From contig CALWKC010000016.1 of NCBI GenBank assembly GCA_944381165.1, positions 1 to 58,027 of the forward strand: 58,027 bases of DNA. Reading direction: 5' to 3'. The notes below the pieces were generated by a model that searched no databases, was not told the DNA's origin, and saw nothing but the letters and a program-made list of their open reading frames with translations. Every line of letters begins with the position of its first letter. Position 1 is the first letter of the stretch. Origin of the DNA: an uncultured Lachnospira sp. Lineage in GTDB: Bacteria > Bacillota > Clostridia > Lachnospirales > Lachnospiraceae. This document shows positions 50,427 to 58,027 of the stretch, piece by piece. A program made the translations under genes and the position numbers.

Positions 50427-52445
50427 TTACCACAGCTTCTCCCTGTAAGAATACTCGCCTCTGTAATTAGACGCGTTGTATTCCGGATACTTGTAAGGCT
50501 CATAGACGTTTTCCTTCGGATTGTCATCCTGCGTATAAATGTACATTGAATTGTAGTCCCATGTGACAATCTCATCGCGGCCGTCTCCGTAAAGATTTAC
50601 AGCCTCGGCACACAATGTCGGGTGTCCGTCGTCAGGAAATTTTACAACCTGAACTCCGTTTCCGTCAATCAGGCCTCCGCGCTCTGTATCGGCATTCAGA
50701 AGAATAAAATCCTGTCCGTCTCCAGTCCAGTTTACCGGAGTAAGCAGATTTCCGTTAAGTTCATTTTCCATTTCCCAGCGCTCATTTCCCTCGCTGTCAT
50801 AAAAATATACAATTCCCTGATGTCCCCAGAAGTTTACGACAACCATCTCGTAGCCCGGCTCATCAGGACAGTAATTTGCGATACTTACACGCTGAGCGTG
50901 TCCTATTCCGTCCTTCTTTAAAAGGTTGCCCTCAAAATCGCTGATTATAAAGCCCTCTTTTCCTGCAACGCACGCGAAATACTTCTTTCCCTTATTAGGT
51001 CCCGACATAAACTGCCCCGGAACTATCTCGTCAATATGGTCATCGTCTACCGGCATTGTCCAAAGCTTTTTGCCGTGGCAGTCGAGCATGTTATACCCCA
51101 CAAGCAGCTCATCGCAGCCGTCTCCGTTTATATCAATCGCAAACGGAAAATGCCCTGTATTCTTGTCGCTCTGAAAATGCCACATAACCTCAAGATTGTC
51201 GTTCAAAGCATACACTCTGCAATAGCGGTCCTTAATAAGAATATCACGCGGCTTGTCCAGCCCCCTGAAATTACATATTCTCATGCCGTCGGGATTTATA
51301 CGGTCAAATGCATAGGTCTTATCAGGCACTCCAATAATTGTTCCATCCTCCTCGCTTGTCGAGTACGGCGTCTTTGCGCGTTTTTTGACCTCTCCCGTTC
51401 TTCCGTCAAGTATAAGCACCTCAAAATTTTTCGCCGTGATTACCTCATCAAATCCGTCTCCGTCTATGTCATATATCTGCATCGGCATATCCGCTGAAAT
51501 TGTGCCAAGCTCTGTATTATCGGTAGGCTCGCCGTGCTGCCATAAAATATTTCCATCCAAATCAAACGCTGTAAGACAGCTTATTGTACCGTATGCGTCA
51601 CGGTTTACACGTTTTTGACACTGAGCCATAACCATTTGATACTCGCCGTTGCCGAGCAGATGCCCAAATCTTAACTGTCTGCCCGAGCCGAAATTTTTCA
51701 GATTAAGTTTCTTGACAAGCTTCATCTCAGGGTATTTCTTCTGCGCCTCGTCGCACTGCCTCCTGTAATCCTGCTCTGCCTCTTTTATCTTCTCAGCAGT
51801 CTTTTCATCTGCAAAAACCCTGACTGTGCCGAACTGTGCAGGAATTGTTGCCGTAATTGCAATCTTTCCTCCCTGCTTTGCATAATCAGTATCAAGCTCA
51901 AAATATTTTACGCCGTCAACCTCACACACTACATGGCTGCCTGACACTGCCGCTTTCATTGTATAAGTGTCGTCGCAGTTATATTCAAACGGCACGCTCG
52001 CAAGCACCTCTATCTCCTCTTTATGGCGGTATTCGAGCTTAAGCTGCTGCTCCTCAAATATAAGCACGAGAAGATTGGCTGAATTTTGGCAGCAGAAACC
52101 TATTCCGGCGTTCCCCCACTTTGTGGTAAACATGCGCAGACTCACCTCCAGCTCATAATCCCTCCAGAAACGGCTGCCGCTTGTCAGCATCGGAAATGTT
52201 CTGTGCGGTTTGTCGTTTCGTATACGCATCTGCTCCATAAAATGCTTTCCGTTATACTCGGTTATTATCCACGATGCCCCCTGACCGTTGTAGGTATGGT
52301 TGCACACCGGGTCATACCATTTGCCGTAATACCCGGAATAATGTATAAAGTGATACTCACCCATAGCAGAATGATTTCTGTCATATGGAAATTCCCCTAT
52401 CGGAAAATCCATAAAATCCTCATTAAGCAATAAAATATTTCCCAT
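50427..52445 (-). CDS. Cytosolic FG-GAP-type beta-propeller protein, possibly related to PL11 rhamnogalacturonan lyases
   Basis: 672 residues, no signal peptide. Residues about 1-210 form a beta-sandwich (GKWYDPVCNHTYNGQGASW, WGNAGIGFCCQN, VCEVDGVKYFELDTD) resembling LamG/CBM-type lectins. Residues about 240-650 hold repeated Asp-rich blade motifs: IYDIDGDGFDEVITAKN, FAIDINGDGCDELLVGYN, VNLYGDGRDEIVTWD and ILDGRTGEV. PL11 lyases are Ca-binding propellers with this look, and the pectin methylesterase is 5 kb away; the lyase idea is tentative, as I could not identify catalytic residues. The ATG at 52445 follows GAGG next to a type B element. Confidence 0.7.
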   Translation of the reverse strand: MGNILLLNEDFMDFPIGEFPYDRNHSAMGEYHFIHYSGYYGKWYDPVCNHTYNGQGASWIITEYNGKHFMEQMRIRNDKPHRTFPMLTSGSRFWRDYELEVSLRMFTTKWGNAGIGFCCQNSANLLVLIFEEQQLKLEYRHKEEIEVLASVPFEYNCDDTYTMKAAVSGSHVVCEVDGVKYFELDTDYAKQGGKIAITATIPAQFGTVRVFADEKTAEKIKEAEQDYRRQCDEAQKKYPEMKLVKKLNLKNFGSGRQLRFGHLLGNGEYQMVMAQCQKRVNRDAYGTISCLTAFDLDGNILWQHGEPTDNTELGTISADMPMQIYDIDGDGFDEVITAKNFEVLILDGRTGEVKKRAKTPYSTSEEDGTIIGVPDKTYAFDRINPDGMRICNFRGLDKPRDILIKDRYCRVYALNDNLEVMWHFQSDKNTGHFPFAIDINGDGCDELLVGYNMLDCHGKKLWTMPVDDDHIDEIVPGQFMSGPNKGKKYFACVAGKEGFIISDFEGNLLKKDGIGHAQRVSIANYCPDEPGYEMVVVNFWGHQGIVYFYDSEGNERWEMENELNGNLLTPVNWTGDGQDFILLNADTERGGLIDGNGVQVVKFPDDGHPTLCAEAVNLYGDGRDEIVTWDYNSMYIYTQDDNPKENVYEPYKYPEYNASNYRGEYSYREKLW

Positions 52446-52515
52446 AATTTTCCTCATTTCTGCGCCGCCTTTTGCCCATTGCAGGTTTGTGAAGGCAGCG
52501 CAGACACAAACTTGC
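52446..52515 (-). repeat. Structured element, type B copy 2, next to the FG-GAP gene SD
   Basis: Minus strand: TGCAA-GTTTGTG, loop tCTGCGCTGCCtt, CACAAAC-CTGCA, about 12 nt, GGCGGCGCAG, then AAATGAGG, the SD. The loop pairs with GGCGGCGCAG at nine of ten positions. The rest of 52516-52667 is AT-rich with no gene. Confidence 0.68.
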
Positions 52516-52667
52516 AGGTGAAAGAATTAACAAATTCTCTACGCATATTATCGTCCGACACAAAATAATTTTCCACTAATAATACTGTCAAAATTAAAAG
52601 GTATTACAGTTTTTTTATACAGTTATCGCCAGCCGCGCACACTGTATTCATATCATTTTTAATTGCC

Positions 52668-53567
52668 TCAATCGCTGTAAACTGATGTTATACCGAGATA
52701 TTCCTCAAGGCACAGCCCGCTGTTATAGACCTTTTCAGCCAGTTCTTTTCCCAAATAACGCAGATGCCATGGCTCATACTTGTACCCTGTTATGTTCTCT
52801 TTGCCCTTAGGATAACGTATAATAAATCCGTACTCCTGAGCATGCTGTTCAAGCCATGCGCTTTCCGGAGTATTTGCAAACGAATCGTCAATAGTGTTTA
52901 AATCAAAGCACAGACCTGTCTGATGCTCTGAATAACCCGCCCTGGCGGAATAAGTATCAGCCTCTTCCTTTCCGTCACGCTCAACATAACTGTTATAGAG
53001 CCAATACTGCGTATTATATGAGCGGAAGCCCGAAGATATATATAAATTAAGACCTTCCGCTGCCGCCGCACTCTGCATCTCATAAAACGCATCCATAACC
53101 GTATCGTCAATTTTTCCGGGATTATAGTCTGACGGAAGCGAATATGTCTTATTGGCGATAAGAATTCCGTTTACATAAGAAACTCCGTCAATAAGGCGTA
53201 TCTCATAGCCGCGCGCCGAAACACCAGTCACTTCTCCGTCCTGATTTGCTCCGCCGTCTGCTTCTGTTGCTGATTCTGAGGTTTCGCTTTCCGAGCTGCC
53301 ATCTCCGTTCTCGGCAGAATTTTCATCACCCGTGGAGCTGTTTTCGTTCTGCCCATTTTCATTATTTTGCTGTTCACTCTCTGTCTGAAGCTGACTTTCC
53401 TTTACATCAGGATTTTCAGACACACTTCTGCTTTTTCCTCCTCCGGCGACCGCCACAACTCCGATAATCCCGGCAGCCGCAACAATAAAAGCCACAACCG
53501 CCAGAACTGCATTGCGCTGTGCTTTCCTTCTCCCTCTCATTCGCGAGGATGATTTTCTTTTTTCCAT
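52668..53567 (-). CDS. VanY-type D-alanyl-D-alanine carboxypeptidase
   Basis: 299 residues. A basic N-terminus, one membrane helix (AVLAVVAFIVAAAGIIGVVAV) and a low-complexity Glu/Asn/Ser stalk (about 50-110) hold an extracytoplasmic peptidase domain. Zinc and substrate motifs: ISSGFRSYNTQYWLY, YSEHQTGLCFDL and YKYEPWHLRYLG (M15 family). It trims the last D-Ala of peptidoglycan stems. AAAGGA lies 10 nt before the ATG. No van resistance genes are nearby, so a general wall-maintenance role is likely. Confidence 0.92.
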   Translation of the reverse strand: MEKRKSSSRMRGRRKAQRNAVLAVVAFIVAAAGIIGVVAVAGGGKSRSVSENPDVKESQLQTESEQQNNENGQNENSSTGDENSAENGDGSSESETSESATEADGGANQDGEVTGVSARGYEIRLIDGVSYVNGILIANKTYSLPSDYNPGKIDDTVMDAFYEMQSAAAAEGLNLYISSGFRSYNTQYWLYNSYVERDGKEEADTYSARAGYSEHQTGLCFDLNTIDDSFANTPESAWLEQHAQEYGFIIRYPKGKENITGYKYEPWHLRYLGKELAEKVYNSGLCLEEYLGITSVYSD

Positions 53568-53601
53568 ATGCGTTTCATCCTTTCATTTTTCTATAATAAT
53601 T

Positions 53602-54366
53602 TTAATGTATATTCAAATGTGAAAGAAAAGCTTTTGTTCTCTCATTCTGAGGGTTGTCAATAACAGCTTCGGCGCTTCCCTGTTCAACTATGAGTCCGCC
53701 GTCCATGAATATCACTCTGTCTGCAACCTTTCTGGCAAAATCAATCTCATGCGTGACAATTACCATTGTCATCCTGTCCGCTGCCAAATCCTTTAAAACC
53801 TTCAGAATGCCTGCCGTTATCTCCGGGTCCAGCGCCGAAGTCGGCTCATCAAAGAACAACACCTGAGGGTTCATTGCGAGCGCTCTCGCAATCGCAACTC
53901 TCTGCTGCTGTCCTCCGGAAAGCTGGCTGGGATAGCTTTCCTCCCTGCTCTCCAACCCAACCTTTTTTAACAGCGCTCTTGCTGTAGCCACAGCCTCCTC
54001 ACGGCTTTTTCCCTGTACATGAACAGGCGCGTCCGTAATATTTTTAAGCACTGTATAATGAGGAAAAAGATTAAAATTCTGAAATACGAGCCCGAACTGA
54101 CTTTTCACCTCCGACAGTTCTCTCTTTCCCACATATGATGATTTTTCGTCCGGCTCGTTTGAAGTTGCATACTTCCCTCCGTAACAAAGAGTCCCCTTAT
54201 CCATTGTCTCAAGCAGCGTCGCGCAGCGAAGAAGTGTTGACTTGCCTGAGCCTGACGGACCTATCACAGCGACAACCTCGCCCTCGTTTACCTCAAGCGA
54301 AATGCCTTTAAGAACTTCAAGCCCGCCAAAACTTTTTTTTACGTTTTTCATTTCCAAAAGCTTCAT
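53602..54366 (-). CDS. Amino-acid ABC transporter ATP-binding protein (GlnQ type)
   Basis: 254 residues. Walker A GPSGSGKST, signature LSGGQQQRVAIARAL, Walker B VLFFDEPTSALDPE and switch His in VTHEIDF. It powers the polar amino-acid importer whose other component is the fused gene upstream. GGGGA lies 8 nt before the ATG. Upstream, within 42 nt, is AACGCTTCGG-AACGGGGA, close to the type A element end. Confidence 0.94.
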   Translation of the reverse strand: MKLLEMKNVKKSFGGLEVLKGISLEVNEGEVVAVIGPSGSGKSTLLRCATLLETMDKGTLCYGGKYATSNEPDEKSSYVGKRELSEVKSQFGLVFQNFNLFPHYTVLKNITDAPVHVQGKSREEAVATARALLKKVGLESREESYPSQLSGGQQQRVAIARALAMNPQVLFFDEPTSALDPEITAGILKVLKDLAADRMTMVIVTHEIDFARKVADRVIFMDGGLIVEQGSAEAVIDNPQNERTKAFLSHLNIH

Positions 54367-54367
54367 A

Positions 54368-54386
54368 ATATTTATTCCCCGTTCCG
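54368..54386 (-). repeat. Possible relic of the type A 3' end before the GlnQ-type gene
   Basis: Minus strand AACGCTTCGG-AACGGGGA against AACGCTCCGG-AATGGAGA in copy 1, three mismatches in 18. Could be chance; it occupies the same position relative to the SD. Confidence 0.3.
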
Positions 54387-54408
54387 AAGCGTTCTCAAAG
54401 TTCCGCCT

Positions 54409-55938
54409 CTAGTATTTCATTTTTTTCTCAAGAAGTTCCATCACATATGCCACTATAAAATTAAATATATAGTAGAACAGACCGGCTACAAAAAGCGGCA
54501 TAATACTTGTCTGCGCCGCAGCTATCTGTTTTGCCAGCGTAAACATTTCAGTGTATGCGAGCGCAAAGGCAAGAGATGTATCCTTTACAAGTGTAATCAC
54601 CTCATTCGTGACAGGCGGAAGCACTATTTTCACCATCTGCGGAAAAATAATCCGCCCGAACGTCTGCACCCTCGAATAGCCAAGCACTGAAGCCGCCTCA
54701 TACTGCCCCTTAGGAACAGCCTCAATGCCCGAACGGTAAATTTCAGCAAAATATGCCGCATAATTCAGAGAAAATCCTATAATCACAGCGTAAAAACGGT
54801 AACTGTTTGACAGCGACATTCCAAACAAATAGTACGGTCCGAAAAACACGACCAAAAGCTGAAGCATAAGAGGCGTTCCGCGCATAATCGAAATGTAAAT
54901 ACGCGCAAGCCAGTTGAGAACTCTGAATTTTGAACGCCTTACAAAGGTTATCAAAAGTCCCAACGGGAGCGAGAATATAAGAGTCAGCACAAATATCGCG
55001 AGTGACGCGAGCATTCCGGAGCCAAGCTGACTTAAAATATCCGCAAGCCTTACAAAAACGCTTTCCGTCTCCTCCTGTGTTTCCTCTGACTTCATAACCT
55101 CGTCTGTTCCCGGCTCACCGAGACATGCCGAATCCTCAAGTCCCCATTTTTGAACTATCGCATCAAATGTTCCGTCCGCGAGCATTTCATTTAGAGTCTC
55201 CTGCACCTGATTGCGAAGCTGCGTATTTCCTTTCTTAAAACCTATACCGTAAGCTTCGGTCGATACATGTTCATCCAAAATTATAAATTCACTGCCCCTG
55301 GATTCAACCTCATACTTTGCAACGCCTATATCCATACATATAGCGTCTGCCGAGCCCGCGTCGAGGTTAAGAAACGCGCTGTTATAATCTCCCACCTGCT
55401 GCAGCGACTTAAAGCTTGCCGCAAGCGCAATGTTTTCCTCTGTCGCGTCCTCTCCCGTCAGCGCCGCAAGCGCAGATGAATCCGACTGCACGATAACATT
55501 CTTTCCGGTTAGCTCCGAGAGCTTTGTTATGCCGGAGCTCTTCTTTACAACCACAACCTGTGAATTGTCAACGTATGCAGAACTCCATGTGTAGTCACTC
55601 TCACGCCCGTCCATCGTAAAACCGTTCCAGATACAGTCAATCATACCGGAGTTTAACTCCATATCCTTGCTCTGCCATTCAATGGGCTGTTTTACAAGCT
55701 CCCAGCCATTGCGCTCACAGACCTCAGCCGCCAAATCCAAATCAAATCCGACATATTCTCCGCTGTCGTCCTTATATCCATACGGCGGAAATTCAGCGTC
55801 AAATCCTACTGTAAATGTATCTCCGCTGTTCTTAGCCGAATTGTCCTGTGTTGTCTTTCCTGCGCAGCCTATAAGCGCTCCCGCTGCGGCTGCCGTCAAC
55901 GCTGCCGCAAGCATAAATTTTTTAAGTATCTTTCTCAA
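54409..55938 (-). CDS. Fused substrate-binding and permease protein of an amino-acid ABC transporter
   Basis: 509 residues. Lipoprotein signal ending in GALIGC. Residues about 40-270 form a periplasmic-binding domain (FTVGFDAEFPPYGYKDDSGE, then YGIGFKKGN and LADGTFDAIVQKWG). After a short acidic linker, residues about 295-509 are a GlnP/HisM permease with MASLAIFVLTLIFSLPLGLL, RGTPLMLQLLVVFFGPYYLFG and the EAA loop YEAASVLGYSRVQTFGRIIFPQ. Such fusions are common in Firmicutes glutamine/polar amino-acid importers; the ligand cannot be told. The start is TTG at 55938 with GGAGG 7 nt upstream. The ATPase gene follows 42 nt later. Confidence 0.92.
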   Translation of the reverse strand: MRKILKKFMLAAALTAAAAGALIGCAGKTTQDNSAKNSGDTFTVGFDAEFPPYGYKDDSGEYVGFDLDLAAEVCERNGWELVKQPIEWQSKDMELNSGMIDCIWNGFTMDGRESDYTWSSAYVDNSQVVVVKKSSGITKLSELTGKNVIVQSDSSALAALTGEDATEENIALAASFKSLQQVGDYNSAFLNLDAGSADAICMDIGVAKYEVESRGSEFIILDEHVSTEAYGIGFKKGNTQLRNQVQETLNEMLADGTFDAIVQKWGLEDSACLGEPGTDEVMKSEETQEETESVFVRLADILSQLGSGMLASLAIFVLTLIFSLPLGLLITFVRRSKFRVLNWLARIYISIMRGTPLMLQLLVVFFGPYYLFGMSLSNSYRFYAVIIGFSLNYAAYFAEIYRSGIEAVPKGQYEAASVLGYSRVQTFGRIIFPQMVKIVLPPVTNEVITLVKDTSLAFALAYTEMFTLAKQIAAAQTSIMPLFVAGLFYYIFNFIVAYVMELLEKKMKY

Positions 55939-55984
55939 CTCTGTTCCTCCCTTGCCCTACTTCCGGGCATCTTTCATTTGCGAT

Positions 55985-56149
55985 TTTAAGCAAAGAATTC
56001 GCTTGCGAACTCTTTCGACGGAAAAAATCTCGCAAACCGAGATTTTCCGCCTGCGGCGGGTCGCTTTAGCGGCATATTCTTCTCCGCCGCAGTGCGCTCC
56101 CCAGCGGAGTGTGTTTTTACTTTATAGGAAACGCAGTTTCCTATAAAGT
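55985..56149 (-). repeat. Palindrome-rich element upstream of the ABC transporter
   Basis: Hairpins: AGAATTCGC-TT-GCGAACTCT (55994-56013); CGGAAAA..TCTCG/CGAGA..TTTTCCG (56019-56049); ACTTTATAGGAAAC/GTTTCCTATAAAGT (56119-56149). The first and last match those in the element at 36600-36794, including GCGAACTCTTTCG. No frame on either strand. Confidence 0.65.
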
Positions 56150-56188
56150 AAAAAACGGCTGTGACAGCTTTTGTTCTGCCACAGCCTT
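56150..56188 (-). terminator. Terminator after the 76-aa gene
   Basis: Minus strand GGCTGTGGCAG / CTGTCACAGCC, one mismatch, then GTTTTTTAC. It lies 12 nt after the stop. Confidence 0.8.
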
Positions 56189-56199
56189 CCGCCTAACTC

Positions 56200-56430
56200 T
56201 CAAGTCCTGTCACCTAATGCCTTTTTAGCCTCTTCATACGAATCCATATGTATATATATGTCACATTTCGCATTCTTTGCACTGCCTAGAAACTTAAATA
56301 AGCCCGAATGCGTCTTCCACTTTTCACAATATGAAATATTATTCTTCCGTAAGACCTTTTCTATTTTCTTGCATTCCTCCGGTGATACATCAGAACGCAG
56401 AACTCGCTCATTCGTACCAAATTCTGCCAT
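56200..56430 (-). CDS. Small conserved-looking protein, 76 aa, function unknown
   Basis: MAEFGTNERVLRSDVSPEEC, then helix-strand alternation (KKIEKVLRKNNISYCEKW, CDIYIHMDSYEEAKKALGD) like a small alpha/beta domain resembling DUF2007-type proteins, not confirmed. AGAGG lies 9 nt before the ATG at 56430; the longer start at 56451 lacks an SD. It has its own strong terminator, which supports a real gene. Confidence 0.6.
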   Translation of the reverse strand: MAEFGTNERVLRSDVSPEECKKIEKVLRKNNISYCEKWKTHSGLFKFLGSAKNAKCDIYIHMDSYEEAKKALGDRT

Positions 56431-56614
56431 AATAAAACGCCTCTTTCTCATTTATTGTTTATAAATGATAACATATTTCCTTAAAAAAATCCATACAACA
56501 ATGATTAATTATGTAAGGCAATTTCAACTTTTACATTTATTTTATCCGAATCCGTTATTTTTATTATGTCTCCGCTGCCGCCCGAAGAAATCGTTTTCAA
56601 GCACCGCATGAATT

Positions 56615-57259
56615 TTATCTGCCGCCGACAGGACCGTCCCAGTCGGAAAAATCCGTCCTCTTTATGCATAAATAATATTGGTCATCTTTATTTTTATATA
56701 TTACAATGTAACAATATGGGGGGCGTCCTCCCAGGGTGTCCTGAAACAAAGTCACCCTTTCTATATATCTCGGATGGGTATAGTAATACGCTAAAAGCTC
56801 AGCATCCTCCTCAACCATCCATTCCTCGGGATATATTTTTTCCGGCTCAATGCCCTCCCTTTTCACAACCTTTTTGCCTTTCGTTTCAACAAGTAAATTT
56901 ACTACAGAACTTGCATTCAGCACCTCCTCTTTCAAAGCTTCATGAACTTGTCTTTTGAATGCGCGCATCATTGCATTCTGTGCCAACGATGCCCTGCTAT
57001 TAGCAGCATCAAGTTTATCCCAAAGCCTGTATGCATCCCTTTCGCTGATTTGAAATTTCCCCGTATAATTGCCGTTTTCCTTATTATACTTAAATTTAAT
57101 TTTCTGGCAGAAAAGCGGCAATGTAAAATCCTTTTCATACCACATAACTGTATTTTTTATTATATAGCGCGGGCTGTTGATATACATAAGCACCCCCGAT
57201 ACTATCAGCAGAAGCGCTGCCGCGGCAGTACATATTATCGTTTTTTTCTTTTTTTTCAT
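56615..57259 (-). CDS. Membrane-anchored protein of unknown family, tandem copy 1
   Basis: 214 residues. A lysine-rich start (MKKKKKTI) and one hydrophobic helix (ICTAAAALLLIVSGVLMYI) anchor an extracytoplasmic or secreted domain with YINSPRYIIKNTVMWYEKDF, KIKFKYNKENGNYTGKF and, near the end, CYIVIYKNKDDQYYLCIKRT then DFSDWDGPVGGR. No family recognised. About 80% identical to the next gene; the middle (about 75-110) and the Cys-less helix have diverged most. The ATG at 57259 follows GGAGGGG at normal spacing. Confidence 0.75.
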   Translation of the reverse strand: MKKKKKTIICTAAAALLLIVSGVLMYINSPRYIIKNTVMWYEKDFTLPLFCQKIKFKYNKENGNYTGKFQISERDAYRLWDKLDAANSRASLAQNAMMRAFKRQVHEALKEEVLNASSVVNLLVETKGKKVVKREGIEPEKIYPEEWMVEEDAELLAYYYTHPRYIERVTLFQDTLGGRPPYCYIVIYKNKDDQYYLCIKRTDFSDWDGPVGGR

Positions 57260-57337
57260 ATTCCCCTCCATGTTCTCAAAACATATCTGACAGATGATTA
57301 TTCTGTTTAGTTTTCTTCATCAGCGCCGCATGGACTT

Positions 57338-57988
57338 CTATCTGCCGCCGATAGGACCATCCCAGTCGGAAAAATCCGTCCTTTTTATGCATAAATAATA
57401 TTTGTCGTCTTTATTTTTATATATTACAATATAACAATACGGCTCTCGCCCTCCCAGGGCGTCCTGAAACAGAGTCACACCTTCTATATATCTCGGACAC
57501 GTAAAGTAATACGCTAAAAGCTCTGCATCCTCCTCAACCATCCAATCCTCAGGATATATTTTTTCCGGCTCAATGTCCTCCCTTTTCACAACCTTTTTGC
57601 CCTTCGTTTCCACAAGTAAGTTTACTAGCACTGTTGCATTCAACACCTCCTCTTCCATATCTTCAAGACGTTTTCGAGTGTAGCTAAAAAGGGCATTCTG
57701 CGACGATGCAAACCTGCTTTGAGCGGCATCAAGTTTTTCCAAAAGCCTGTCTTTATCCCTTTCGCTGATTTGGAACTTTCCCGTATAATTGCCGTTTTCC
57801 TTATTATACTTAAATTTAATTTTCTGGCAGAAAAGCGGCAATGTAAAATCCTTTTCATACCACATAACTGTGTTTTTTATTATGTAGCGCGGGCTGTTGA
57901 TATACATAAGCACTCCAAATATTATCAGCAGAAGCGCAGCTGCGGCAGTACATATTATTATTTTTTTCTTATTTTTCTTATTTTTCAT
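57338..57988 (-). CDS. Membrane-anchored protein of unknown family, tandem copy 2
   Basis: 216 residues, paralogue of the gene at 56615. It shares the anchor, the YINSPRYIIKNTVMWYEKDF block and the DFSDWDGPIGGR end, and differs in the middle (DRLLEKLDAAQSRFASSQNAL). GGAGG lies 6 nt before the ATG at 57988. The sequences after both stop codons and before both starts also match, and the 5' flank at 57989-58027 resembles the spacer at 57260-57310. This implies a unit of about 725 bp repeated in tandem and a likely third copy to the right. Confidence 0.75.
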   Translation of the reverse strand: MKNKKNKKKIIICTAAAALLLIIFGVLMYINSPRYIIKNTVMWYEKDFTLPLFCQKIKFKYNKENGNYTGKFQISERDKDRLLEKLDAAQSRFASSQNALFSYTRKRLEDMEEEVLNATVLVNLLVETKGKKVVKREDIEPEKIYPEDWMVEEDAELLAYYFTCPRYIEGVTLFQDALGGREPYCYIVIYKNKDDKYYLCIKRTDFSDWDGPIGGR

Positions 57989-58027
57989 AGCTTCCTCCAA
58001 ATCCTCAAAACATGTCTGACTGACGAT

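Noticed and set aside
52668-53567. VanY-type gene considered as part of a vancomycin-resistance cluster
   Set aside because: No vanH, vanA or vanX type genes or VanRS regulators nearby; single VanY-like carboxypeptidases are common in Clostridia.

Overview
The window looks like a chromosomal segment of a Lachnospiraceae-type Clostridia bacterium, probably a gut commensal. The case rests on the B. subtilis-like block spoVT-mazG-hup-rqcP-yabP-yabQ-divIC-spoIIE-tilS-hpt-ftsH, Gram-positive lipoprotein and sortase-type signals, strong AGGAGG Shine-Dalgarno (SD) sites, AT-leaning codon use, and a secreted pectin methylesterase. Lachnospira or Agathobacter relatives fit, but the genus cannot be fixed from sequence alone. 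Most genes are on the minus strand.

Layout from left to right. 1-6010: the first 2,003 codons of a giant secreted repeat protein, running off the left edge, followed upstream by an AgrC-like GHKL kinase and a LytTR regulator. 8.4-11.2 kb: accessory tract with an IS110 transposase stub, a DUF2971 gene and a RhuM-family gene, bracketed by an att-like direct repeat that lies in the 3' end of rlmD. 11.2-28 kb: housekeeping genes (rlmD, yhaM-type exoribonuclease, a catalytically dead HtrA-like PDZ protein, mutS2, a PhoB/PhoR-type two-component system, trmL, a class I aminotransferase, an Lrp-type regulator, an AIR-synthase-like protein, a DnaQ-like exonuclease, a GGDEF protein, tRNA-Phe, trmD). 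28-33 kb: an SGNH-like protein, a GH13 amylase and ftsH. 33-40 kb: the sporulation and division block. 40-46 kb: a MATE exporter, then a divergent pair of an AraC regulator and a wall-anchored pectin methylesterase. 46-49 kb: a yybP-ykoY (manganese) riboswitch in front of a P-type ATPase. 49-56 kb: a CAP-domain lipoprotein, a cytosolic FG-GAP protein that may be a pectin-backbone lyase relative, a VanY-type carboxypeptidase and a GlnQ/GlnHP-type amino-acid ABC importer. 56-58 kb: a small protein and two tandem copies of an unrecognised membrane-anchored protein, with a likely third copy beyond the right edge.

The most interesting signal is not a gene. At least four loci carry a compact structured element directly against the SD of the next gene. 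Two copies (before rlmD and before the ATPase) are about 93% identical over about 95 nt, and each is flanked by its own 11-bp direct repeat that contains the SD, as expected of a mobile element that duplicates the ribosome-binding site. Two others (before the rqcP-like gene and the FG-GAP gene) differ in sequence but keep the same plan: a GTTTGTG/CACAAAC hairpin whose loop is complementary to the bases just before the SD. Loop and target change together between the two types, which suggests a pseudoknot-like RNA beside the start of translation.

Other points: the rlmD 3' end looks like an old integration site whose element has mostly decayed; the spoIIE homologue lacks its membrane half; and the HtrA-like and SGNH-like proteins have lost catalytic residues. 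All positions and motifs were read by eye; family names come from motif recognition and were not confirmed by a search.
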